DNA of 35,175 nt. Source: VRUE01 sp036379955 (GTDB lineage: Bacteria > Actinomycetota > Thermoleophilia > Solirubrobacterales > 70-9). The DNA is taken from the NCBI GenBank assembly GCA_036379955.1, contig DASVFR010000034.1, forward strand, positions 1-35,175. The letters are read 5' to 3'. The position numbers and the translations under genes are program-made. Below, piece by piece: positions 18,548-25,951 of this stretch (positions within the stretch are counted from its first letter, which is position 1; every line of letters begins with the position of its first letter). Below the pieces are notes generated by a model. It saw only the letters and a program-made list of their open reading frames with translations, did not search any database and was not told the origin of the DNA.

Positions 18548-21500
18548 TTAGGGAGATCGAGGGGGCGGGGTAGCACCTGGTCCATTTGGTACTCCTCCTG
18601 GTGGGAGAATGCGTGGCGGCTTATAGAAGACTTTCCGATAAGAGCGCCTATACCCAACCCTCTGCTTTCCATCTGGGCAATTTGCCACAACTCGTTCCGT
18701 GATGAGTAGCCAAGTAAAGAATGAGCCCGGGGGACCCTCCGTGCCACTCGGGAACCAAATTGTCTCATCTGGACAATCTACCTCGAGCCATTGACCGTTA
18801 GTAAGATCATCATCGACTGAAGGGACCCAAACAAAGTGTGAACCAGGGCCCGGACACCCCGCAGGGGGTTGATCCTCGCGTCTTGGTACAGCGGGAGGAT
18901 TATCCCAGCCACCTGGTGGTGCAACAAACGGAGTACCAAGGGTGGCACCTGGTCCCGGAGGAACTGTTTGTCCCTTTCCTCCAATCTGACATTCGCATTC
19001 TCCCTTTGGATCGTTCCGGTTGGTTGGGCTGTTACCCGCGTAGAAGTATGGTGCACCAGTTCCCGCCACCAACGGATCCACGCTCATGAACTGCGCCGTT
19101 TCGGGGTCATAAGTCCTCGCTCGAAGGTAGATCAGCCCGGTGCTGTCGTTGCGGAGCTGCCCGCCGTAGCCGAGCGGGGTGGAGGCCGAGCCTTCGTGGC
19201 CTTCGATCGCCCCGTAGGGGGTGTAGGTGTAGGAGCCTTTGGCTTTGCCTTCTGAGTCGGTCAGCAGGCGCGTGGAGCCCTGCTGGTCGTGGTGCAGGTA
19301 GGTCGGCGTGGAGCCGGCGATCTGCTCGAAGGGCGTGCCGTCGGGGCCGTAGAGGTAGTAGTTGGTGCCGTCGTAGAGCAGCAGGGGAAGATCGCTCGAG
19401 GTGTCCCAGGTCAGCTGCGCTTTGGCGCCTGAGATTTTCTGAGAGGCGCGCAGGCCGTTGCCGTCGTAGGCGTAGGCGTCTTCGATTTTCGAGACTTCGC
19501 CTTCCGCCGTGCGGTTGACCGAGATCAGGTTGCCAGCCTGGTCGTAGCCGTATTTGGTCGCCGGGCCTGAGGCCGGTTTTGTTTCGGTGCGCTCGCCCAG
19601 TTTGTCGTAGGCGTATTTGGTCGTCCCCGCTTCCGTGAGCTCGTTGGCTTCGTCGAATTTCTGCGGCGTGCCGGCTACTTCGGTCGGGTTGTTGGCGGGG
19701 TCGTATTTGAAGGAGCCGCCGGCGCCGGAGGTCATCCGCTCGCGGGTGTCGTAGCCGTATTCTGGTTTTTCGATGCCGGGCAGGCCTTTCTGGGTGGCTG
19801 CTTTCAGCTGTCCTGCGCTGTCTCGTTCATAGCCGATCGAGGCCAGCGTTTCTTCGCCCTTTGCCATCGTCGTTTTGGCGAGCTGGTCGGCGGGGTTGTA
19901 TTCGTAGCTGTCTTTGTTGGTCGTGCCGTTGGGGAAGGTCGTGCCGTTGGGCAGCGAGTCGCGGTTGTAGGAGAAGGTGGTTTCGTTGCCGAGCCAGTCT
20001 TTGACGGCTTTCAGGCGCCCGGCGTTGTCGAAGCTGCGGGTGACCGCGCTCGAGTTGGGATAGACGACTTCGGTGATCTCTTCGCCGAGGTCGTACTTGT
20101 ATTTGACGACTTCTTTGTTGCCGTTTTCGACTTCGATCAGGCGGTCCAGTTCGTCGTATTTGCTTTTCGTCGTCCCCGTGCCGTCTTTCATTTCGGTGAC
20201 TTCGCCGTCTTTGCCGTAGACGTAGGTCACCGGTTTGGTCGCTTCTTCTGTGTATTTGACTTCTTTCAGTCGGTCGCCGGCGTCGTAGCTGTAGGTCGTC
20301 GTGCGGCCTTCGGGGTCTTTAAGTTCTTTGAGGTTGCCGGCGGCGTCGTATTTGCGCGTCGTTTTGCGTTCCAGCGGGTCGATCGTTTCGGTCAGCTGGT
20401 TGAGGCTGTTGTGGACGTATTTGGTCGTGTGGCCGTTGCCGTCGGTTTTGCTTTCGACGTTGCCTTCTGAGTCGTAGGCCACTTTGGCGACGTCGCCGTT
20501 GGCGGCTTTGACTTCGGTGCGCTGATTGGCTTTGTCGTAGACGTAGGTGGTCGCGTGGCCGTTGGGGTTGATCAGTTCTTTGAGGTTGCCGGCGGCGTCG
20601 TAGGCGTATTTCGCTTCGTGTCCGAGCGGGTCGGTGATGACTTCCGGGCGCCCCTGAGCGTCGCGTTTGGTTTTGGCTTCGAATTCCGAGGCTTTGGCGC
20701 CTTCTTCGTTTCCGCGCGGGCTGACCGTTGAGGTCACGTGCCCGTCTTCGTCATAGCCCCAGGTCGTTTTGTCGCCTTCGGCGTTGGTTTGCGCTTCGCG
20801 ATCTCCGTATTTGTCGTAGGCGTATTTGGTCGTGTGCCCGAGTGGGTCGGTGACTTCTTCCAGGTCGCCGTTGGCGGCCCATTTGAATTTGGTTTCCTGG
20901 GTTTTCGATTCCGGTGCCGGGCGTTTGATCGCTTCGGGGTCGCCGGCTTTGTTGCGCGTGATCGTCGTCGTCTCGCCCTTGGGCGTCGTTTCTTCGATCA
21001 CGTCGTGGGTCGAGTTGTAGACCCATTTGGTTTCGTTTTCGTTGGCGTCCTTTGCCGAGATCCTGTCGCCTGCTTTGTAGCCGTATTTGGTCGCGTGGCC
21101 ATTGGGGTCGGTTACTTCGGTCAGCTGGTAGGCGGTGTCGTATTTGTATTTGGTCGTCTGCGCCAGTTCGGTGCCAAGGGCTTTCGTTTCTTCGGTCGGC
21201 TCGCCGAATTCGTTGTACTTCTGCAGCGTTTTGGAGCCGTTTGGCAGCGTGATCGTCGTTTCCTTGATGCCTTTGGTTTCTTTGTATTCGAAGCTGGTTT
21301 TGCGTTCCAAGGGGTCGGTCTGCGATTTAACCCGCTGTTTTTCGTCGTATTCGGTCGTCGTCGTGTTGCCGCGGCCGTCGGTGGCTTTGGTCAGCTCGTG
21401 TTCGGCGTTGTAGACGAAGGTCCAGTTGGGTTCGGCTTCGCCGGGCAGCGTGACTTTGGTCAGGTTGCCCGATTCGTAGGCGTATTTGACTTCGTGCCCG

Positions 21501-22180
21501 AGCGGGTCTTTGACGCTTTCCACGTGGCCTTCTTTGAATTTGAAGGTCAGGGTGCGCCCCGCCGCGCTTTTGAGCGTTTCCAGGTTGCCTTCTTTGTAGG
21601 TAAGCGTGATCGCGTTGCCGTGGCTGTCGGTCTGTTTGACCAGCTGCCCGGATTTGTTGAATTCGAGCGCTGCCTGGCTCGGCAGCGTGAAGATCCAGCT
21701 TTCGCCCGATTCTTTGAGGCTGGAGATGTTCCAGGCCGGCGGCGAGTAGACGCCGGCTTTCTTGTAGAAGACGGCAGTGGCGCCGCCATCTTGGCGCACG
21801 GTCGCGGTTTCGGCTTCTTTGTTGATTTCCAGGCTGGCGCTGTAGGGGCCGGTCCAGCCGTAGCCGAAGGGACCCGAGGCTTTCTGGACGGCGGCGAGCT
21901 GGGAGTTGTAGGAACGGGTGACGCCAAGGGCGGGGCCGCGGCCGCCGAGGGCGGGGAGGTCGACCTGCTTCTCGGTGAGATTGCCGGTGGCGGCGTTGAC
22001 GGGGTCGGCGAATTCGCACTTGAGGAGCGGGACCAGGGCGTCGTTGCATTCGTCGAGCTGTTCTTCTTTGGTCGGCAGGTGCGATTCTTCGGTGCAGGCC
22101 TGCGCGTAGGCGGCGAGGAGGAGGGCCGAGGCGGCGAGGAGGGCGCTCAGCGCCGCCAGTGCTTGCCGACGGGAGCTCAT
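18548..22180 (-). CDS. Secreted RHS/YD-repeat protein (RHS2)
   Basis: This 1210-aa protein is a tandem paralogue of RHS1. It has a signal peptide (MSSRRQALAALSALLAASAL, ending AYAQA), a short cysteine-containing head in place of the eight-cysteine domain, then ADPVNAATGNLTEKQ and LGGRGPALGVTRSYNSQ. About 25 YD repeats follow, then a canonical RHS core (LHHDQQGSTRLLTDSEGK; GLIYLRARTYDPETAQFMSVDP; NDPKGE). The tip of about 150 residues after the core is Pro/Gly-rich with four or five cysteines and no recognised toxin fold. Its DNA (18548 to about 19090) is less GC-rich and lacks the GAA bias of the body. The true start is ATG 22180; the open frame continues upstream to 22513 but that part is non-secretory and overlaps the divergent gene. 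A palindrome covers its promoter. Confidence 0.9.
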   Translation of the reverse strand: MSSRRQALAALSALLAASALLLAAYAQACTEESHLPTKEEQLDECNDALVPLLKCEFADPVNAATGNLTEKQVDLPALGGRGPALGVTRSYNSQLAAVQKASGPFGYGWTGPYSASLEINKEAETATVRQDGGATAVFYKKAGVYSPPAWNISSLKESGESWIFTLPSQAALEFNKSGQLVKQTDSHGNAITLTYKEGNLETLKSAAGRTLTFKFKEGHVESVKDPLGHEVKYAYESGNLTKVTLPGEAEPNWTFVYNAEHELTKATDGRGNTTTTEYDEKQRVKSQTDPLERKTSFEYKETKGIKETTITLPNGSKTLQKYNEFGEPTEETKALGTELAQTTKYKYDTAYQLTEVTDPNGHATKYGYKAGDRISAKDANENETKWVYNSTHDVIEETTPKGETTTITRNKAGDPEAIKRPAPESKTQETKFKWAANGDLEEVTDPLGHTTKYAYDKYGDREAQTNAEGDKTTWGYDEDGHVTSTVSPRGNEEGAKASEFEAKTKRDAQGRPEVITDPLGHEAKYAYDAAGNLKELINPNGHATTYVYDKANQRTEVKAANGDVAKVAYDSEGNVESKTDGNGHTTKYVHNSLNQLTETIDPLERKTTRKYDAAGNLKELKDPEGRTTTYSYDAGDRLKEVKYTEEATKPVTYVYGKDGEVTEMKDGTGTTKSKYDELDRLIEVENGNKEVVKYKYDLGEEITEVVYPNSSAVTRSFDNAGRLKAVKDWLGNETTFSYNRDSLPNGTTFPNGTTNKDSYEYNPADQLAKTTMAKGEETLASIGYERDSAGQLKAATQKGLPGIEKPEYGYDTRERMTSGAGGSFKYDPANNPTEVAGTPQKFDEANELTEAGTTKYAYDKLGERTETKPASGPATKYGYDQAGNLISVNRTAEGEVSKIEDAYAYDGNGLRASQKISGAKAQLTWDTSSDLPLLLYDGTNYYLYGPDGTPFEQIAGSTPTYLHHDQQGSTRLLTDSEGKAKGSYTYTPYGAIEGHEGSASTPLGYGGQLRNDSTGLIYLRARTYDPETAQFMSVDPLVAGTGAPYFYAGNSPTNRNDPKGECECQIGGKGQTVPPGPGATLGTPFVAPPGGWDNPPAVPRREDQPPAGCPGPGSHFVWVPSVDDDLTNGQWLEVDCPDETIWFPSGTEGPPGSFFTWLLITERVVANCPDGKQRVGYRRSYRKVFYKPPRILPPGGVPNGPGATPPPRSP

Positions 22181-22218
22181 AAGAGCCCGACGCTCCCAGG
22201 GAACCCAGCTAAGCCTCC

Positions 22219-22248
22219 CGCCATACTGGCCATCTGGCCAGTATGGCG
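22219..22248. promoter_or_regulatory. Perfect 30-bp palindromic operator/hairpin between RHS2 and the DsbA-like gene
   Basis: Arms 22219-22232 and 22235-22248 (14 nt each: CGCCATACTGGCCA and its complement) surround 2 nt. The palindrome lies between two divergent starts (22180 minus, 22251 plus) and its right arm contains the likely -10 of RHS2. A dimeric repressor binding here would block RHS2 and could also affect the DsbA-like gene. No regulator gene is adjacent. Confidence 0.8.
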
Positions 22249-22268
22249 CTATGGTCAGAGAAATGCAA
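22240..22268 (-). promoter_or_regulatory. Candidate promoter of RHS2
   Basis: On the minus strand TTGCAT (22268-22263) and CATACT (22245-22240) are spaced by 17 bp. Each matches the consensus at four of six positions. The -10 lies within the palindrome arm, and transcription would begin inside the other arm. The -35 lies within the first codons of the DsbA-like gene. Confidence 0.5.
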
Positions 22269-23039
22269 GTATTCAGGTCGGGAATCCGGGGAATGGCGCA
22301 GGTGGGGTTGGCGCTCGCTGTGATGACTCTCCTGATCGCGACGAGCGACTCGTCATCCCGCTCGGAGCCACTTTCGAGCGCGGGACGCCCCGCTCTCGGC
22401 GCCCCCTCCCCGCAAGCCGAAGAGGCCGCCGCGTCGCGCAGGATCGAGGCGCTCTTCGCCGGAATCCCACAGCACGGCAGGGCGCTGGGCAAGCCGGACG
22501 CTCCGGTGACCATGCACTTCTTCGCCGACTTGGAGTGCTTGGAAGCGCGTCAGTTCACGCTCGGTGCGCTGCCGTTCCTCATCCGTCGTTGGGTTCGCGA
22601 TGGCAAGCTGCGAATCGTCTACCACGGCTTTCCGGCGGAGACGGTCTGGCCCGACATCTTCAGGCGCCAGCAGGCGGCAGCGCTGGCGGCGGGGGCCCAG
22701 GGCAAGCTCTGGCAGTACATCGATTTCTTCTACCACCGGCAAGGACCGGAGTTCACCCGTTATGCGATCGCACATTTTCTCGAGGCCATGGCCGAAGACG
22801 TGCGGGGCCTCGATCTCCGCAAGTGGGTGACGGCCTGGCACCACAAGGGCCTTGCCCAGAAGGTTCGGGCAGACGTGCGACTGGGTCGCGAATACGGGCT
22901 GCGTCCCCTCCGGCCCTTCACCCCGGCGTTCTTCGTCGGGCCGACCGGCGGTCCGGGCAGGCCTCTGCTCAACTTCTCGCTAACCGAATCGGCGGCGTTC
23001 GACGAAGCGATCGAAGACGTGCTGCGCGGGCGTGCCTGA
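22251..23039 (+). CDS. DsbA-like thioredoxin-fold protein with a single cysteine
   Basis: The 262-aa protein resembles membrane-tethered DsbA/BdbD proteins (Thioredoxin_4). It has an N-terminal hydrophobic anchor (MAQVGLALAVMTLLIAT, residues 15-31), the entry motif GKPDAPVTMHFFADLEC, a helical insertion, and the cis-proline loop PFTPAFFVGPTGG. The active site normally reads CxxC; here it is C96-L-E-A, and C96 is the only cysteine in the entire protein. It cannot form an intramolecular disulfide. It may act as a monothiol isomerase, as a mixed-disulfide chaperone, or have another role. Starts at 22251, 22263 or 22293 are possible; 22251 abuts the palindrome. It sits between RHS2 and the eight-cysteine repeat protein, suggesting it serves their folding. 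Confidence 0.8.
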   Translation: MVREMQVFRSGIRGMAQVGLALAVMTLLIATSDSSSRSEPLSSAGRPALGAPSPQAEEAAASRRIEALFAGIPQHGRALGKPDAPVTMHFFADLECLEARQFTLGALPFLIRRWVRDGKLRIVYHGFPAETVWPDIFRRQQAAALAAGAQGKLWQYIDFFYHRQGPEFTRYAIAHFLEAMAEDVRGLDLRKWVTAWHHKGLAQKVRADVRLGREYGLRPLRPFTPAFFVGPTGGPGRPLLNFSLTESAAFDEAIEDVLRGRA

Positions 23040-23098
23040 CCCGCGTCGTTGCCGGCGGGATGTGCCGGCCACCTCGCCTAGACGATTGATTGAAAACT

Positions 23099-23127
23099 CT
23101 TGACTGATTGTTCTGTCGTAGTAAAGA
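23099..23127 (+). promoter_or_regulatory. Weak candidate promoter of the eight-cysteine repeat gene
   Basis: TTGACT (23099-23104) is a good -35. TAAAGA at 23122-23127, 17 bp downstream, is a poor -10. Initiation near 23134 would coincide with the GTG at 23135 and make the mRNA leaderless. Confidence 0.35.
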
Positions 23128-23134
23128 TGCGAGC

Positions 23135-24958
23135 GTGGGAATCGCGAGACACTTCTGCGGCGCCATCGTCATCGGTCTCGTCGTCCTTGCGCTTGGCGCG
23201 CCCGGCACCGCTTCGGCGACCGTTCTCTGCCGGGCGGAAACGTCCGGGCTGTGTCCAGCCGGCAAGGAATACACGGCGGGCTCCTACAGTCGCGTGGTGG
23301 CCAAAGCCGTGCCGCCGGTGTTCACGACCTCCAGCGGCACGATCAGCTGCGGCCGCGCTGAAATCAAAGTCGAACTGCAGAGCGAAGGTGGGCCGGGAGA
23401 ATCCGTGATCGGACAGCCGCAGTCCATTGTCTTCGCCGAATGCCTGCTCGGAAAATCCCCTTGCGTGGTCGTGACGCTTGTGCAACCCGAAAAAGCGAAA
23501 TACACACGTACCGAAGGCGTAAATGGCACGCTTTCGCTCGAAGGGGCGGAAACCCCGATCCTCGCGATCCAATGCAGCATCCTGATCAAATGCGCCTACG
23601 AATTCAAGCCGACGACATTCTCCGTCACTGGTGGCAATCCGTCGTCCGCGCCCGTCAGCGAACAGGCGCTGAAATCCGTAGCGTACGAAGGCTATACGAC
23701 GTGTCCCAAAACGACGACATGGTCGAAAGCCACGTATCAGTCGCTCGAACCGCAGCAGGTCTACTTCGCCGAGGAATCTTCAGAATCTCCGTCTCCGACG
23801 GGCTCGTCCCTCTGCAAGGTCGGGACGACCCCCGGGTTCTGTCCCAGCTCGGAGCTGTACGCAGCCAAACAGAAATTCGAAGGGGAAACGGAAAGCCTGA
23901 CTTTCTCCGGGAGCGGCGAAACCGTCACTTGCAAAAAATTCTCCCTGACCCTCGAAGGCAGCACCACCGGCAGCAGCTCCGAACGTGCCACCGGCGCGGT
24001 ATCGGTGTTCTCCTATGGGGGGACCAACAGCTGCAGCTCGGCGAAAAGCAAAAAATGCTCGGTCGAAGCGCACGCTCTTCCCTATACGACGCAGCTCCTC
24101 TACGCGACCGGCTCGAGTGGCTTCCTCGCCGTCACCGGTGCGAAAGAAGAAGCCGAACCCAAGCTGTTCGTCTTCTGCGGCGTCGGGTTGCTCTCGGAAT
24201 GCGAATACGGCACGCGCGAACCGCTGATCGACCTCGAAGGGGGTGCATCGGCCAAAGCCGTGATTGCGAAAGAAGACCTCCATCTCGTCGCCAATCTAAG
24301 CGGCGAATGTCCGGCGGAAATCACCCTCGGCTCGGCGACCTTCAGCATGACCGCCCCGACGGCGATCTACGTCGCCAAGGAAACCGGCCCGACGTCGGTG
24401 CTGTGCAAGGTCACACCGACGGGCGGCGTCTGTCCGGCGGGCGAAACCTATCCCGCCGAACAGGAAATCAAAGTGGAAGCGGAAAAACCGGCGCTCGTCA
24501 CGAGCGGTGAAGACGTGACCTGCAATACGTCGAACGTCACGTTCAAAGGCACGGCCAAAGGCGGGGCGACGACGCCTGAGAAAGGGTCGATCACGGCTCT
24601 GAGCTTCGAAGGTTGCGAACTGACCCTGGGCGGCAGCTGCACGGTCGAAGCGGTCAATCTCCCCTACGACACTGAACTCCAGTACACGTCCGGCTCGAAC
24701 GGCACGGCCCTGGTCCAGGGCGGAGGGAAAGGGACGCCTGGGGCGACCGTGTCCTGCGCGGGAGGCGCGCTCGCCTGCGTGTTCAGCGCCGAGCCCTCGT
24801 TGTCGGTGCAGGGCGGCAACCCCGCGATCGTGGTCGCGACGAACGTGGCAATGAAATTGAGCGAAAAAGAAGGCTTCATGAAATGTCCGAAAGAAGCCAC
24901 CTGGTCGGCGACCTACAAACCCACCAGTCCAACCGCGGTTTACGCTGCGCGCGAATAG
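23135..24958 (+). CDS. Secreted protein of three tandem eight-cysteine domains
   Basis: About 607 aa. A signal peptide (ARHFCGAIVIGLVVLALG, cleavage after TASA) is followed by three repeats of about 195 residues whose first cysteines lie at nt 23228, 23813 and 24404. Each repeat has eight cysteines: LC-x7/8-CP, a [VI][ST]C, a C-x6/7-C pair, a C-x5-7-C pair, and a final [TE]CP or KCP near the end; copies 1 and 3 carry KxxTW after it. Each repeat ends in A/QVYxA-like strands. Even numbers and paired spacing point to four disulfides per domain, and Gly/Thr/Ser richness suggests a beta-rich surface protein. I know no named function. GTG 23135 is preferred to TTG 23108; the ATG at 23127 is out of frame. 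GAA/AAA codons dominate, as in the RHS genes. RHS1 carries a fourth copy. Confidence 0.82.
   Translation: MGIARHFCGAIVIGLVVLALGAPGTASATVLCRAETSGLCPAGKEYTAGSYSRVVAKAVPPVFTTSSGTISCGRAEIKVELQSEGGPGESVIGQPQSIVFAECLLGKSPCVVVTLVQPEKAKYTRTEGVNGTLSLEGAETPILAIQCSILIKCAYEFKPTTFSVTGGNPSSAPVSEQALKSVAYEGYTTCPKTTTWSKATYQSLEPQQVYFAEESSESPSPTGSSLCKVGTTPGFCPSSELYAAKQKFEGETESLTFSGSGETVTCKKFSLTLEGSTTGSSSERATGAVSVFSYGGTNSCSSAKSKKCSVEAHALPYTTQLLYATGSSGFLAVTGAKEEAEPKLFVFCGVGLLSECEYGTREPLIDLEGGASAKAVIAKEDLHLVANLSGECPAEITLGSATFSMTAPTAIYVAKETGPTSVLCKVTPTGGVCPAGETYPAEQEIKVEAEKPALVTSGEDVTCNTSNVTFKGTAKGGATTPEKGSITALSFEGCELTLGGSCTVEAVNLPYDTELQYTSGSNGTALVQGGGKGTPGATVSCAGGALACVFSAEPSLSVQGGNPAIVVATNVAMKLSEKEGFMKCPKEATWSATYKPTSPTAVYAARE
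23222..24955 (+). repeat. Three tandem repeats of about 590 nt coding for the eight-cysteine domain
   Basis: Repeat units start with the LC codons at about 23225, 23810 and 24401, giving periods of 585 and 591 nt. Similarity is clear at protein level (cysteine order, LCKV and CPAGE starts, LPYDTEL/LPYTTQL) but low at DNA level, so the duplications are old. Confidence 0.75.
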
Positions 24959-25005
24959 CGCTGGGCCGAAAATACCCGTGCCCGCGCAGCGGTCGACGGC
25001 CGCAC

Positions 25006-25011
25006 TACGAT
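25006..25011 (+). promoter_or_regulatory. Candidate -10 element of the FmdB-type gene
   Basis: TACGAT fits TANNNT and ends 8 nt before the GTG at 25020. No Shine-Dalgarno precedes that GTG, so a leaderless transcript is likely. This would be the promoter of the downstream run of genes. Confidence 0.45.
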
Positions 25012-25019
25012 TCGAGCCG

Positions 25020-25277
25020 GTGCCCGTCTACGAGTTCGAGTGCGAGGAGTGCGGCGGTCGGTTCGAGGAGCTGGTGTCGAGCGACGCTCGCAGTGTCTCC
25101 TGCCCTGCCTGCGCCAGCGAGCGCACGCGGCGGCTGCTCTCGCCCGTTTCGCCACCGGGGCGTCAGCCACGCGGCGCCGGGGTCCGCTCCGGCGAATCGC
25201 GCCGTCGCGAGCGCGAATCCGCTCGCGGCGAGCGCCTGGCCGCGACGAAGCGCAAGCGGTCCGCGGGGGAGCTCTGA
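25020..25277 (+). CDS. FmdB-family zinc-ribbon protein
   Basis: This 85-aa protein begins MPVYEFECEECGGRFEELV and continues with VSCPACASERTRRLLSPVS, the FmdB/CxxC zinc ribbon (CEEC and CPAC). The rest is a basic, disordered tail rich in Arg/Ser/Gly. FmdB proteins are proposed regulators with little direct proof. GTG 25020 gives the exact family start; an in-frame start at 24978 would add an unrelated leader. The stop overlaps the ATG of the uracil-DNA glycosylase by 1 nt (TGATG), so the two are translationally coupled. Confidence 0.87.
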   Translation: MPVYEFECEECGGRFEELVSSDARSVSCPACASERTRRLLSPVSPPGRQPRGAGVRSGESRRRERESARGERLAATKRKRSAGEL

Positions 25278-25951
25278 TGGCGAGCGCCGAGGAGCGACGC
25301 GAGCAGCTGGTCGCTCTCTATAAGGAGGTCCAGGCCTGCATTCGCTGCCCCTTGCACGAGACTCGCACCAAGGCCGTCTTCGGCGCCGGCGACGCCGACG
25401 CCGACCTGATGTTCGTCGGCGAGGCGCCGGGCGCCGACGAGGATCGTCAGGGGCTGCCCTTCGTCGGCCGCGCCGGGCAGCTGCTCAACCAGATGCTGGA
25501 GGGAATCGGGCTCGCGCGCGAGGAGGTCTTCATCGCCAACGTGCTGAAGAGCCGCCCGCCGGGCAACCGCGACCCCCAGCCGCTGGAGATCGAGGCCTGC
25601 AAGCCGTACCTCTTCGAGCAGATCCGTCTGATCGAGCCGACCGTGATCTGCACCCTGGGCAACTTCGCGACCAAGCTCTTGACCGGCAACCCGGCCGGGA
25701 TCACCCGCGTGCGGGGCGCCCCCCAGGTGCACGAGCTGGGGGGGCGCACCGTCTTCCTCCTGCCTCTCTTTCACCCGGCCGCGGCGCTGCGCACCCCAGC
25801 GGTCAAGGAGACCCTGCGCGAGGACTTCGCCACCCTGCCCGAGCTGCTGGCGATGGGCCCGCCGGTCGCCGCCGAAGAGCCGCTCGATGAGGACGAGGCA
25901 GCCGCGCCGCCGCCCGAGCCCTCCGCCGACCAGCTCGACTTCTTCGGGTGA
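25277..25951 (+). CDS. Family 4 uracil-DNA glycosylase (iron-sulfur)
   Basis: The 224-aa enzyme removes uracil from DNA in base excision repair. It carries the family 4 motif GEAPGADEDRQGLPFVGRAG (residues 48-67), the second catalytic region FHPAAAL (166-172), and four cysteines placed for a 4Fe-4S cluster (C21, C24, C108, C125). The C-terminus is acidic and ends in DQLDFFG, which resembles a sliding-clamp binding peptide (QLDFF). That last point is inference. The upstream open frame to 25040 is the shadow of the FmdB gene. It overlaps tsaE by 4 nt (GTGA). Confidence 0.93.
   Translation: MASAEERREQLVALYKEVQACIRCPLHETRTKAVFGAGDADADLMFVGEAPGADEDRQGLPFVGRAGQLLNQMLEGIGLAREEVFIANVLKSRPPGNRDPQPLEIEACKPYLFEQIRLIEPTVICTLGNFATKLLTGNPAGITRVRGAPQVHELGGRTVFLLPLFHPAAALRTPAVKETLREDFATLPELLAMGPPVAAEEPLDEDEAAAPPPEPSADQLDFFG

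Noticed and set aside
22181..22513. N-terminal extension of RHS2 to 22513
   Set aside because: It would bury the signal peptide behind 111 unrelated residues and overlap the DsbA-like gene and the palindrome.
20738..23089. A 783-codon plus-strand open frame antisense to RHS2 and running into the DsbA-like gene
   Set aside because: It is the mirror of the YD repeats: GAA-rich minus-strand codons remove stops on the other strand and give Phe/Val/Gly-rich nonsense. The right part lies out of frame with the real DsbA-like gene.
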